DNA of 64,000 nt, from assembly GCF_036287235.1 (NCBI RefSeq), contig NZ_CP142850.1, forward strand, positions 2,063,127 through 2,127,126, in the 5' to 3' direction. Source of the DNA: Exiguobacterium sp. 9-2 (GTDB taxonomy: Bacteria; Bacillota; Bacilli; Exiguobacteriales; Exiguobacteriaceae). The notes beneath the pieces were generated by a model, which did no database searches, was not told the DNA's origin, and saw nothing but the letters and a program-made list of their open reading frames with translations. Of this stretch, positions 18,295-25,673 are shown piece after piece (within the stretch, counting starts at the first letter, position 1; each line of letters begins with the position of its first letter). The position numbers and the translations under genes are program-made.

Positions 18295-18323
18295 TTGTTT
18301 TCTTAGATTCTTCATGTTATCCT
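18295..18323 (+). promoter_or_regulatory. Predicted sigma-A promoter of brnQ
   Basis: TTGTTT (18295-18300), a 17-base spacer and TATCCT (18318-18323). The start point would be near 18330, giving a leader of about 220 bases before brnQ. Confidence 0.6.
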
Positions 18324-18352
18324 TAGAAAAATTCAAACAGGAGGTTTTAAAC

Positions 18353-18409
18353 ATGACATATACATCGCTTATCCCAGTACGACTGATTGTGATTAGGACC
18401 AGGGACTGA
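18353..18409 (+). CDS. Putative brnQ leader peptide rich in Leu/Ile/Val
   Basis: An 18-codon open frame reads MTYTSLIPVRLIVIRTRD and ends in TGA. AGGAGG, a near-perfect ribosome site, lies 8 bases before the ATG. Seven of the 18 codons are branched-chain amino acids, including the run Leu-Ile-Val-Ile at codons 11-14. The frame ends inside the first of three overlapping hairpins that lead into an intrinsic terminator before brnQ. This is the layout of enterobacterial ilv/leu attenuators. A peptide function of its own is not expected; translation rate would be the signal. The frame and ribosome site are seen; the regulatory role is inferred. Confidence 0.7.
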   Translation: MTYTSLIPVRLIVIRTRD

Positions 18410-18487
18410 AGATTCATTTCTCGATTGAGAAGATGAAGACCAGGCCCTTTTCGTCATTTCGACAAGGCGTCTGATCACACGACGCCT
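18402..18487 (+). promoter_or_regulatory. brnQ attenuator: pause and antiterminator hairpins
   Basis: Hairpin A, 18402-18447: GGG, CTG, TTCAT and TTCTC pair with GAGAA, ATGAA, CAG and CCC around the loop GATT. Hairpin B, 18444-18468: GCC and TT with AAGGC, plus GTC with GAC. Hairpin C, 18465-18487: AGGCGTC with GACGCCT. A shares CCC with B, B shares AGGC with C, and C shares GCCT with the terminator, so alternate hairpins are mutually exclusive. If a ribosome stalls at the Leu-Ile-Val-Ile codons, A can form, B cannot, C forms and the terminator is blocked. Rapid translation to the stop disrupts A and favours B and termination. Confidence 0.6.
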
Positions 18488-18518
18488 ATCCACGCACATC
18501 GTGGATGAGGCTTTTTTT
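18484..18518 (+). terminator. Attenuator terminator upstream of brnQ
   Basis: GCCT-ATCCACG pairs with CGTGGAT-(G)-AGGC around the loop CACAT, followed by seven T. It lies between the leader peptide and brnQ, in the same transcription unit, with no complete gene before it. Confidence 0.85.
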
Positions 18519-18548
18519 ATTGAAATTAGAAGGAATGGAGGACAACAC

Positions 18549-19874
18549 ATGTTTAAGACAAAAGATACGTTCGCTTTAGGATTTATGATCTTCGCATTAT
18601 TTTTCGGTGCGGGTAACCTAATCTTCCCACCAGAACTCGGCGCCCTTGCAGGTAAACAATTCCTCCCAGCCATCCTCGGCTTTATCGTGACAGGTGTGGG
18701 TCTTCCGTTGCTCGGCTTACTTGCTGTCGCATCCATCGGAGGCGGTATCAAAACGCTTGCTGCTCCTCTCCCTCGTTTTGTAGGTGCTGCCTTGACGTTT
18801 GCTCTCTACGTTGCCATTGGACCTTTCTTCGGAATCCCTCGGACATCGGTTGTCACGTATGAGCTCGGTGTTGTACCATTTCTCGGTGCGCCTTCACAAA
18901 TGACATTAGTTCTCTCATCAAGTCTCTTTTTCATTGCTACGCTTTACCTCGTATTGCGTCCTGGTAAATTACTTGAAATCATCGGACGTTTCATCACACC
19001 TTTATTGCTGATTGCACTTGCTGCGTTAAGCATCAGTAGCATCGTCTCACCACTTTCAAGTGTCGCTTCACCAAGCAAAGCCTATGAGACGACAGGTCAA
19101 GCATTCATCCAAGGTTTTCTTCAAGGATACTTAACGCTTGATGCACTCGGCGCCTTAGTCTTCGGTGTCGTGGTACTTCATACATTAAAAAGTCGAGGCG
19201 TTCATGAACGAACAGCACAATTTAAAGTCGTCACTCGTGCTGGAACGATTGCTGCAGTTGCTTTGACTCTCGTCTATATCGGACTCGGAATGATCGGACG
19301 TAATACATTTGCCGCAATCGGAAAAGTCGATGGTCCGACCCTTCTTCAGCATTATGCGAATACAGCATTCGGTTCAATTGGTTTAGCTGTACTTGGTCTT
19401 GCGATCCTACTTGCCTGCTTGACGACTTCAGTTGGTCTCGTCACTGCATTTGCAGAATATATGATGACTCTTTCAACACGTGTCACATTAAAAACAGCAA
19501 GTATCTTCACCACTGTTCTTGGTCTCACGGTATCTATTGTCGGATTACAGACATTGTTATCAATCGCTGTTCCCGTGTTGATGTTCCTTTATCCAATCGT
19601 CATCGTCTTAATCGCATTAACGTTCATGCGTCATCTGTTCCGTCGTAAGTCGGTCGTTTATCAGTTCACTCTTGGAGTAACGATTTTCTTCTCACTTTGT
19701 AGTGCGTTAAACCAACTTTCTTTTTTCCCGGGAAATCTCAAAACCTTCTATCAATCACTTCCTTTAGTGGATCAAAGTTTAGAATGGTTATTTCCGACAC
19801 TTATCGCCTTTGGTCTCAGTTCATGGTTTGGACACGTTTCCACCCCTTCCGTCATACAAAAACGCGCTAGCTAG
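18549..19874 (+). CDS. brnQ: Branched-chain amino-acid:cation symporter
   Basis: A 441-residue LIVCS-family transporter with about 12 membrane helices. The N-terminal FGAGNLIFPPELGALAG run is diagnostic. It imports leucine, isoleucine and valine with sodium or protons. I start at ATG 18549, seven bases after GGAGG; an upstream frame extension to 18501 runs through the leader terminator and is not credible. It is a single-gene unit under a CodY box and a peptide-leader attenuator, so two independent sensors of branched-chain amino acids appear to converge on it. Confidence 0.95.
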   Translation: MFKTKDTFALGFMIFALFFGAGNLIFPPELGALAGKQFLPAILGFIVTGVGLPLLGLLAVASIGGGIKTLAAPLPRFVGAALTFALYVAIGPFFGIPRTSVVTYELGVVPFLGAPSQMTLVLSSSLFFIATLYLVLRPGKLLEIIGRFITPLLLIALAALSISSIVSPLSSVASPSKAYETTGQAFIQGFLQGYLTLDALGALVFGVVVLHTLKSRGVHERTAQFKVVTRAGTIAAVALTLVYIGLGMIGRNTFAAIGKVDGPTLLQHYANTAFGSIGLAVLGLAILLACLTTSVGLVTAFAEYMMTLSTRVTLKTASIFTTVLGLTVSIVGLQTLLSIAVPVLMFLYPIVIVLIALTFMRHLFRRKSVVYQFTLGVTIFFSLCSALNQLSFFPGNLKTFYQSLPLVDQSLEWLFPTLIAFGLSSWFGHVSTPSVIQKRAS

Positions 19875-19939
19875 TGATTCCGTTTTCATAGCTATGGTAT
19901 GATGAACAAAATGGTTATATTAATGGAGGCGTCATATAC

Positions 19940-20815
19940 ATGGATAAGATTGCTTGGATTACCGACAGCATGGCTTTTTTCGAGCCAGGAGAGGCTGAAA
20001 AAATCGGAGTCCATGTGATACCGACATTACTCATCTTGAACGGGGAGTCTTACCGGGAGTATGTCGATATCTCGATTGAACAATTGAATCAAAAAATGCA
20101 GGACGATTCGAAAATCTCACCTACGACTTCGCAACCGTCTTTTGGTGACTTCGTAACTCTATACGAACAGTTACTCGAAGACGGTTATGATTACGGATAT
20201 GCGATTCACATCACGAGTGGCTTAAGTGGTACCTACTCCAGTTCGGTCGCTGCAGCTGAGGCTGTCGGTTTCCCGCTGTATGCGATTGATTCATACACGG
20301 GTGCTGCCAATCAACAAGAACTTGTCCGGATCGCACAGCGACTAGTAGCTGCTGGTAACGATCCAAAGGAAGTCATGTCGACACTTGAAACGTTTAAACA
20401 CAAATCGCATTTTTATCTGATTATTGGAAATATGGAGACGATGCGACGTAGTGGTCGAGTTTCAGGAAGTCAATTTTTATTAGCGAATATGCTCAACATC
20501 AAGCCGATCGTTCAATTTAATGAAGAAGGACAGCTTGTTCCTTTCAAGAAGGTACGCTCGATCAAAAAAGCATTTAAGGAAATGGTAACCGAGATCACTT
20601 CTAAAGTGACAGCACAAGGAGTCTACGATCGAACACTATATATCGGTCATACGCTCGCTCATACTGCTGCTGAAGAATTAAAACGTTTGATTGTAACGGA
20701 ACATCCTGAAATCAACGTTCGTATCACGCAATTCGGTCCTTCCATCTTGGCACATGCTGGTGCTGAGACGGTCGGCGTGTTCTGGTTCGACGACATTTCT
20801 CTACCTACAACTTGA
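19940..20815 (+). CDS. DegV-family fatty-acid-binding protein
   Basis: A 291-residue EDD-fold protein. The family blocks are ITDSMAFF at the start, TSQPS at 63-67 and SGLSGTYSSS at 93-102, which together cradle a fatty-acid carboxylate in FakB-type proteins. These present fatty acids to the kinase FakA for incorporation into phospholipid, although not every DegV member has that role. Start is ATG 19940 after AATGGAGG. The neighbours downstream are lipid phosphatases, a loose thematic link. Confidence 0.85.
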   Translation: MDKIAWITDSMAFFEPGEAEKIGVHVIPTLLILNGESYREYVDISIEQLNQKMQDDSKISPTTSQPSFGDFVTLYEQLLEDGYDYGYAIHITSGLSGTYSSSVAAAEAVGFPLYAIDSYTGAANQQELVRIAQRLVAAGNDPKEVMSTLETFKHKSHFYLIIGNMETMRRSGRVSGSQFLLANMLNIKPIVQFNEEGQLVPFKKVRSIKKAFKEMVTEITSKVTAQGVYDRTLYIGHTLAHTAAEELKRLIVTEHPEINVRITQFGPSILAHAGAETVGVFWFDDISLPTT

Positions 20816-20830
20816 TACCTAACATTAAAA

Positions 20831-20876
20831 AATAAAGAACCGGACGGTCTTAAAAAAGACCGTCCGGTTCTTTATT
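20831..20876. terminator. Strong bidirectional terminator
   Basis: A 21-bp perfect stem (AATAAAGAACCGGACGGTCTT and its complement) around a short A-rich loop, shared by the convergent DegV and HAD-like genes. Confidence 0.92.
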
Positions 20877-21369
20877 TTGTTTCGTATTTACGAAATAATT
20901 CTTCTAGCAACATCGCTTCGTCCAACGTACGATGAATCGGTTCGTGCGGAAGTGCGATTTGATTCGATAATGTGTCGGAAGGATATACATCAAACGACAC
21001 TTGTTCCATCTCAATAAGATACTCAAGGATAGAATCAAGTGAGCTTTCCTTTTTAAATTGACGAAGCCAGTTTTCATATCGACGATCTACTTTTCCTTCT
21101 TTCAGCAATATCTCTCCACTAGCAATGATTGCCCATTTAGGCGGCGCATCGATTTGGAAAAGTTCCAACTGCTGATATTCTTCCATCGTTCGTTTCGTCA
21201 CCGGAATGACACCGTTGATTGAGACCAATCGTTTTAATCTAAGATGCGCTCGCATCGTCATGAATCGCGGTCGTCCGGCGACTCGCTCAACAAGCAAGGT
21301 CGGTTTATCAATAGAACGCATCGTTTCTTCATCAAATAATAAACTATGATCTACATCTAATACTAGCAT
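20872..21369 (-). CDS. Short HAD-like protein, C-terminal motifs missing
   Basis: A 165-residue protein whose first 100 residues look like the N-terminal half of a class IIB HAD phosphatase: motif I is degenerate (LDVDHSLL, lacking the usual Gly-Thr), motif II-like VTKRT is at about 57-61, and KWAIIASGEILL resembles the strand after it. Neither the motif III lysine block nor the GDxxND motif IV is present, and the stop lies beside a strong terminator, so this is its natural length. The ATG overlaps the stop of the PAP2 gene by one base (TAATG). It is probably not a normal phosphatase; function unknown. Confidence 0.6.
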   Translation of the reverse strand: MLVLDVDHSLLFDEETMRSIDKPTLLVERVAGRPRFMTMRAHLRLKRLVSINGVIPVTKRTMEEYQQLELFQIDAPPKWAIIASGEILLKEGKVDRRYENWLRQFKKESSLDSILEYLIEMEQVSFDVYPSDTLSNQIALPHEPIHRTLDEAMLLEELFRKYETK

Positions 21370-21989
21370 TAAGACACTCCTTTTTTTCTGCGGGAGACGA
21401 TGAATGCATAGGAGCTACATAAAAGAATCGCTGCAAAACAATAACCACCGATGACGTCTGAAAAATAATGAACGTTTAAAATGATGCGGGAAGCTCCCAT
21501 GGCAAGAAATAACCCAATCGTCAACACCGATACGATTACTTTGCCAGTCGTTTTTAAATGCCGGAAAGCGACGACAAGAAATCCTACATATACAGCGAAT
21601 GCCATCGCGGAATGACCACTTGGAAAACTATAGCCAACACCACCAACTAACTCATTCAATGAAGGACGTTCTCGTACGAAGGCAAATTTGACGACTTGAT
21701 TCAACGCTCCTACAGAGATCGCCATCAATACATACCAAATACTTGCGATACGATCTCGCCATAAGACATAACTCACTACTCCAAGTAACACCGTCATTGT
21801 CATCGCCCCAGGACCAGAGCCTAGTTGAGTGAACCAAGAGACATAGTCCCCTGGAACATGTTGAGACATGTACGACGATAATTGAGCGTCAAATAAAAAA
21901 TAGCCCGTCATTCGAATCGAGACGGCGATGATCACGAACAAGACGACAGCGATGGATGCACCCACCCACGCCGCTCTTGCCCCCCGCAT
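21369..21989 (-). CDS. PAP2-family membrane lipid phosphatase
   Basis: A 206-residue membrane protein with about six hydrophobic segments. The three PAP2 signatures are intact: K101 to R108-P109 (KFAFVRERP), PSGH at 123-126, and SR 167-168 with H174 and D178 (SRIILNVHYFSD). Such enzymes dephosphorylate phosphatidylglycerol phosphate, undecaprenyl diphosphate or phosphatidate on the outer membrane face. The gene is coupled by TAATG overlaps to a PgpA-like gene before it and a HAD-like gene after it. Confidence 0.88.
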   Translation of the reverse strand: MRGARAAWVGASIAVVLFVIIAVSIRMTGYFLFDAQLSSYMSQHVPGDYVSWFTQLGSGPGAMTMTVLLGVVSYVLWRDRIASIWYVLMAISVGALNQVVKFAFVRERPSLNELVGGVGYSFPSGHSAMAFAVYVGFLVVAFRHLKTTGKVIVSVLTIGLFLAMGASRIILNVHYFSDVIGGYCFAAILLCSSYAFIVSRRKKGVS

Positions 21990-22531
21990 TAGTATGTCCC
22001 CTTACGTTCTTCTAATTCTTCTGCTGAATAATCTTCCTTATCCCGCAAACGATGCGCCAAACGCCCTGATGCATTTGCTGCGATGGCTGCAACGATATCG
22101 TCCATGAACGTATTGACTTTTCCGTCTCCGAGCTTCGTATCCAGTTCTTTGATGATCCCAACCTTCGCCTTATCCAAATATCCGAATGTCGTAACAGCGA
22201 TAGAACCGTACGTATTGACAGCACCAATCGCGATCGTTTCATCTACGCCAAATAATCCTTCATCGCTTTGGATGATGGACAAGAGTGGTTCTGATAATAA
22301 TCCTTTTTCAGCAAGAATATCTAATTCTGCCCCGACAAGGATCGCATGTTGTAATTCACGCTTTTCAAGAACTCGTTCAACCGAACTGACACATGTTTCT
22401 ACTGTCAGATCCACTGTGTATGGTGCTTGCATTTGGTAAACGATCTCAGCAATCGCATGAATCGTCACCTCGCGTTCATGTAACTTGTCAATTGCTGCTT
22501 GTTTGACCTCTTTTGAATGTGTTTTCTTCAT
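21989..22531 (-). CDS. PgpA-related protein (YutG-like)
   Basis: A 180-residue soluble protein of the phosphatidylglycerophosphatase A-related family, with conserved DEGLFGVDETIAIGAVNTYGSIAVTTFGYLDK-type segments (about 97-130) and the DTKLGDGKVNTFMDD block with clustered acidic residues (about 137-151). Unlike enterobacterial PgpA it lacks membrane helices, as is usual for the YutG group. A role in phosphatidylglycerol-phosphate or a related phosphate hydrolysis is inferred. I start at ATG 22531 after GAGGTGG; the longer frame to 22564 lacks a ribosome site. It heads a three-gene operon. Confidence 0.75.
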   Translation of the reverse strand: MKKTHSKEVKQAAIDKLHEREVTIHAIAEIVYQMQAPYTVDLTVETCVSSVERVLEKRELQHAILVGAELDILAEKGLLSEPLLSIIQSDEGLFGVDETIAIGAVNTYGSIAVTTFGYLDKAKVGIIKELDTKLGDGKVNTFMDDIVAAIAANASGRLAHRLRDKEDYSAEELEERKGTY

Positions 22532-22676
22532 GACTGTATCCACCTCTCCAACAAAGTACTTCATTAGTATACACGGATTCTAAAGCTCCTCTCAAACTTC
22601 TTTGACATCGACGCCAGAATCCGTCATGATTATTTTGTAAAGCGTTATCATTTCAGGGGAAAGTAGGGGATTTTCG

Positions 22677-23189
22677 ATGAACATCGGGGTTGTATTGTTT
22701 CCATCGAAACGCGTTCAAGATTTTGCCAATTCATACCGAAAGAGATATGACTCGAAGTATTCACTGATCACACCGCACATCACGTTACGGGAGCGGATGG
22801 GAGTCGATGAGACAGAATTAGATCACATCGTGACAGAGTTAAATCGAATCGCGTCCGAAACGAAACCGGTCAATCTGCACATCCAAGGAGCACGGTCGTT
22901 CCATCCGACGAACAATGTCTTGTTCCTTAAAGTAATGCCATCGGATGAGTTAGAACAATTACATCGCGCCTTGCATACAGGACCACTCGCACATAATCCG
23001 AAATACGATTTCTTGCCACATATCACGATTGGTCAAGAACTGTCGGATGTCGAATTGTTCGATGTACTAGAACGTCTCAAGATGGAAGATATCCGTTTCC
23101 AAGAAGATGTTACGAAAATGGCTTTATTGTATGAACTGGAAAATGGAGCTTGGAGTGTCTACGAGACATTCCGCTTTACAGGTCAATGA
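22677..23189 (+). CDS. yjcG: 2H phosphoesterase / 2'-5' RNA ligase-like protein YjcG
   Basis: A 170-residue protein of the 2H superfamily with the two catalytic HxT motifs in PHITLRE (about 34-40) and PHITIGQ (about 113-119). The match to Bacillus YjcG is clear. These enzymes act on 2'-5' or cyclic phosphodiester bonds; the substrate of YjcG is not established. The ATG lies 7 to 12 bases after a purine-rich AAAGTAGGGGA. Confidence 0.85.
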   Translation: MNIGVVLFPSKRVQDFANSYRKRYDSKYSLITPHITLRERMGVDETELDHIVTELNRIASETKPVNLHIQGARSFHPTNNVLFLKVMPSDELEQLHRALHTGPLAHNPKYDFLPHITIGQELSDVELFDVLERLKMEDIRFQEDVTKMALLYELENGAWSVYETFRFTGQ

Positions 23190-23193
23190 ATGA

Positions 23194-23412
23194 TTAAACT
23201 TCCCGGTCGAAGCTTCGACCGGGAAGTTTTAGTTCTGGTAACACTCCATATGCATTCGCCTGTTCTTCTAAAAAATCTTGCGTTTCATGTTCTCGATAAG
23301 GATCGACTGGGCGTATCGGTTGAACCCTTGCGACCGGTTCAGTTTTCAGTTGTGGGTCGACTCGTACTTGACGATTCACATATTGTACGACCGTAAAATC
23401 GATTGCGTTCAT
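23194..23412 (-). CDS. Small protein of unknown function (72 residues)
   Basis: Not recognised. It reads MNAIDFTVVQYVNRQVRVDP, then a Pro/Arg/Val-rich stretch and an acidic helix. AGGAAG lies 9 bases before ATG 23412, and the longer frame to 23520 runs into the fabI terminator and is rejected. Its last eleven codons and stop lie in a perfect 34-base palindrome that is also the hairpin behind yjcG, so the C-terminal residues are fixed by that structure. Moderate support as a gene. Confidence 0.55.
   Translation of the reverse strand: MNAIDFTVVQYVNRQVRVDPQLKTEPVARVQPIRPVDPYREHETQDFLEEQANAYGVLPELKLPGRSFDREV
23196..23229. terminator. Perfect palindrome serving as bidirectional terminator
   Basis: Arms of 17 bases (23196-23212 and 23213-23229) centred on AAGCTT, with TTTT at the right side. 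It lies directly after yjcG and covers the 3' end of the 72-residue gene. Confidence 0.75.
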
Positions 23413-23486
23413 CCTCTGCACTTCCTCTCCCCTTCTAATTCTAACGTTGTTTATAATTGACACTTCCCCGATTAAGCACAAAAAAA

Positions 23487-23519
23487 ACCAAGCTCCCCTC
23501 CTAAGGGAAGCCCGGTTCA
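23487..23519 (-). terminator. fabI terminator
   Basis: On the minus strand AACCGGGCTTCCC pairs with GGGAGCTTGGTT and is followed by eight T. Confidence 0.82.
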
Positions 23520-23531
23520 CTAAATCACCTA

Positions 23532-24305
23532 TTACAGAATGTGGAATCCACTATCGACGTGAAGGATTTCTCCTGTTACACCACTCGACATTTGCGAAAG
23601 TAAGAATAATCCACTCTGACCGATTTGTTCCGTCGTAACGTTACGGTGAAGTGGCGCGCGTTCTTCGATGCTATCAAGGATTGAGTTGAAATCGCCAACA
23701 CCTTTTGCTGAAACTGTCCGGATCGGACCAGCAGAGATCGCATTGACACGAACACCTTGCTGTCCGTATTCAGCAGCGAGATAACGAACGCTAGCATCTA
23801 ATGCTGCTTTCGCAACACCCATGACGTTGTAGTTCGGAACCATCTTCTCACCACCAAGGTACGTCAATGTGATGACAGATGCGTCTTCTGTAAAGAAGTC
23901 TTTCGCTGCCTTGACGACTGCCGTCAGACTGTAGGCAGAGATATCAAGTGCTTGCGCGAACTGTTCACGTGTCACACCAGAAAATTCACCACGAAGTGCT
24001 TCTTTATCCGCGAATGCGATTGAGTGAGCGATTCCTGAAATCTTACCGTGATCCGCATGGATCGTCTGGAAGACCTGTTCGATTTCTTCATCACTCGTGA
24101 CATCACACGTATAATAAGAAGCCGGACGTGATAATTCCTGTCCTAATTTTTCAAGTGGTGCTTTGAAACGTTCCCCGACATATGTAAATGCGAGGCTTGC
24201 TCCAGCAGCGTCGAGTGCACGTGCGATGCCCCATGCAATCGAACGTTGGTTGATGACGCCCATGACGACGTACGTCTTGCCTTCGAGTGAAGGATAAATA
24301 TTCAT
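23532..24305 (-). CDS. fabI: Enoyl-[acyl-carrier-protein] reductase
   Basis: A 257-residue short-chain dehydrogenase of the FabI type. The glycine motif is the variant GVINQRSIAWGIA, the catalytic Tyr and Lys lie in YNVMGVAKAAL, and AISAGPIRTVSAKG follows. It reduces the enoyl-ACP double bond in the last step of each fatty-acid elongation cycle and is the target of triclosan-type inhibitors. Start is ATG 24305 after AAGGGGG. Its promoter overlaps a FapR box, so it belongs to the FapR regulon together with fabHF in this window. Confidence 0.95.
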   Translation of the reverse strand: MNIYPSLEGKTYVVMGVINQRSIAWGIARALDAAGASLAFTYVGERFKAPLEKLGQELSRPASYYTCDVTSDEEIEQVFQTIHADHGKISGIAHSIAFADKEALRGEFSGVTREQFAQALDISAYSLTAVVKAAKDFFTEDASVITLTYLGGEKMVPNYNVMGVAKAALDASVRYLAAEYGQQGVRVNAISAGPIRTVSAKGVGDFNSILDSIEERAPLHRNVTTEQIGQSGLFLLSQMSSGVTGEILHVDSGFHIL

Positions 24306-24323
24306 GATAAAGTCCCCCTTGAA

Positions 24324-24340
24324 TTAGTACCTGGTAATAA
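24324..24340. promoter_or_regulatory. FapR operator of fabI
   Basis: TTAGTACCTGGTAATAA matches the FapR palindrome TTAGTACCTGGTACTAA with one mismatch. It covers the start-point region of the fabI promoter. FapR is released by malonyl-CoA. Confidence 0.8.
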
Positions 24341-24351
24341 AACCTATCTTC

Positions 24352-24380
24352 AGGTTACAAAAACGTAACGCTTCTGTCAA
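24352..24380 (-). promoter_or_regulatory. fabI promoter
   Basis: On the minus strand TTGACA (24380-24375), a 17-base spacer and TAACCT (24357-24352). It is followed within 12 bases by the FapR box. Confidence 0.7.
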
Positions 24381-24449
24381 CCATCGCTCTTGATATTGCG
24401 GATTTGATAAATTACGGTAATATATAAAGTGATAGAAAGTAGGGATGAA

Positions 24450-25619
24450 ATGAATCGATTCAAATCATTTACACAACGTTATGATCATACGTTGTTGTTT
24501 TTACTCGCCTGTCTGATGGTCATCAGCGTCATCGCCATCTACACGGCCCAACCTTCGCTTAAAGGCGCCATCAGTGCCATCAACTTCTCCGCCAAACAAA
24601 TTCAGTGGTATGTCATCGGTTTCATGGCGTTATCCGTCGTCATTTTCATCGATTATGAACAGTTGAAGCGATTCCACTGGTTTTTATACGGAGCTGGTAT
24701 CCTGTCATTGATTGGTCTTGTTGTTCTTCGAAACACTCCAGTCGTTACTGAAATCAAAGGGGCATACGGGTGGTATCAATTCCCGGTCATTGGTACAGTT
24801 CAACCGGCTGAGTTCATGAAATTCTTTTTGATTGTTTCGCTGGCAGCTGTCATCACCGAGCACAATGCCCGTTATGTTCAACACGAACGCGACTTCTTAT
24901 TGCTCGTTAAAATGGTTGCTGTCACGGCTTTGCCACTTGGTCTCATTATCATCCAACCCGATTTAGGGATCGGTTTGATCTTATGTGTCATTCTTGCATG
25001 TGCCATGTTGTTATCTGGACTGAACTGGAAATGGCTCTTGACGATGTTTGCCCTGTTCGCAGGTTCTGTCATCATCTTCTTTTACCTGTTTTATTTCCAC
25101 AACGACTTACTCGCAACGTTTTTCCCAGGTCACGCGATGAACCGGATCATGGCTTGGTTGCAACCTTTTGAATATGCGGATGATCTCTCGTATCAGCTCG
25201 TCCAAGCAATCAATGCAACAGGTTCTGGTCAAATGTTTGGGGTTGGATACGGAAAACTGCAGGTATTCGTTCCGGAACTGCATACGGACTTCATCTTTAC
25301 GACGATTGCCTCCCACTATGGTTTCATCGGGGCTGCCATCGTATTGATCGTCTTATTCCTATTCGTCTATCGCTTAATTCAAATTGCTCTTGAGACGGCA
25401 GATCCATTTGGTACCTATATCGTGACAGGATATGTCGCCATGTTCACGTTCCAAATCTTCCAGAACATCGGAATGACGATCGGTGTCTTACCGATCACAG
25501 GTCTTCCCCTACCATTCATCAGTTATGGTGGATCAACGATGATCGTAAACCTCGTCGGTCTAGGATTAATTATGGCAATCGCTTCTCAGTCTCGGATTTC
25601 CATGTTTGATGAAGATTAA
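24450..25619 (+). CDS. SEDS-family cell-wall glycosyltransferase (RodA/FtsW)
   Basis: A 389-residue protein with about ten membrane helices and SEDS signatures: GAYGWYQFPVIGTVQPAEFMK, with the PAEF block typical of RodA/FtsW, and PLPFISYGGS near the C-terminus. SEDS proteins polymerise lipid II glycan strands together with a class B penicillin-binding protein. Length and the isolated position, with no division genes nearby, favour RodA (elongation), but FtsW or SpoVE-like cannot be excluded. Start is ATG 24450 (MNRFKSF) after AGTAGGG. Confidence 0.85.
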   Translation: MNRFKSFTQRYDHTLLFLLACLMVISVIAIYTAQPSLKGAISAINFSAKQIQWYVIGFMALSVVIFIDYEQLKRFHWFLYGAGILSLIGLVVLRNTPVVTEIKGAYGWYQFPVIGTVQPAEFMKFFLIVSLAAVITEHNARYVQHERDFLLLVKMVAVTALPLGLIIIQPDLGIGLILCVILACAMLLSGLNWKWLLTMFALFAGSVIIFFYLFYFHNDLLATFFPGHAMNRIMAWLQPFEYADDLSYQLVQAINATGSGQMFGVGYGKLQVFVPELHTDFIFTTIASHYGFIGAAIVLIVLFLFVYRLIQIALETADPFGTYIVTGYVAMFTFQIFQNIGMTIGVLPITGLPLPFISYGGSTMIVNLVGLGLIMAIASQSRISMFDED

Positions 25620-25623
25620 TCGC

Positions 25624-25668
25624 ATACGAGAAAAGGCAGTGGATTAACTCCACTGCCTTTTCTCGTAT
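25624..25668. terminator. Strong bidirectional terminator
   Basis: A 20-bp perfect stem beginning ATACGAGAAAAGGCAGTGGA, with a 5-base loop, between convergent genes. Confidence 0.9.
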
Positions 25669-25673
25669 GTCCA

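Noticed and set aside
18330-18548. Possibility that the brnQ leader is a T-box or known riboswitch
   Set aside because: There is no T-box core (GGTGG-NACCGCG type), no specifier-loop layout, and the region is too short; a translated leader with overlapping hairpins explains it better.
18347-18751. Long minus-strand open frame across the brnQ leader and N-terminus
   Set aside because: It has no ribosome site, an unlikely composition (Pro/Arg/Lys/Ser rich), and is antisense to a clear transporter gene.
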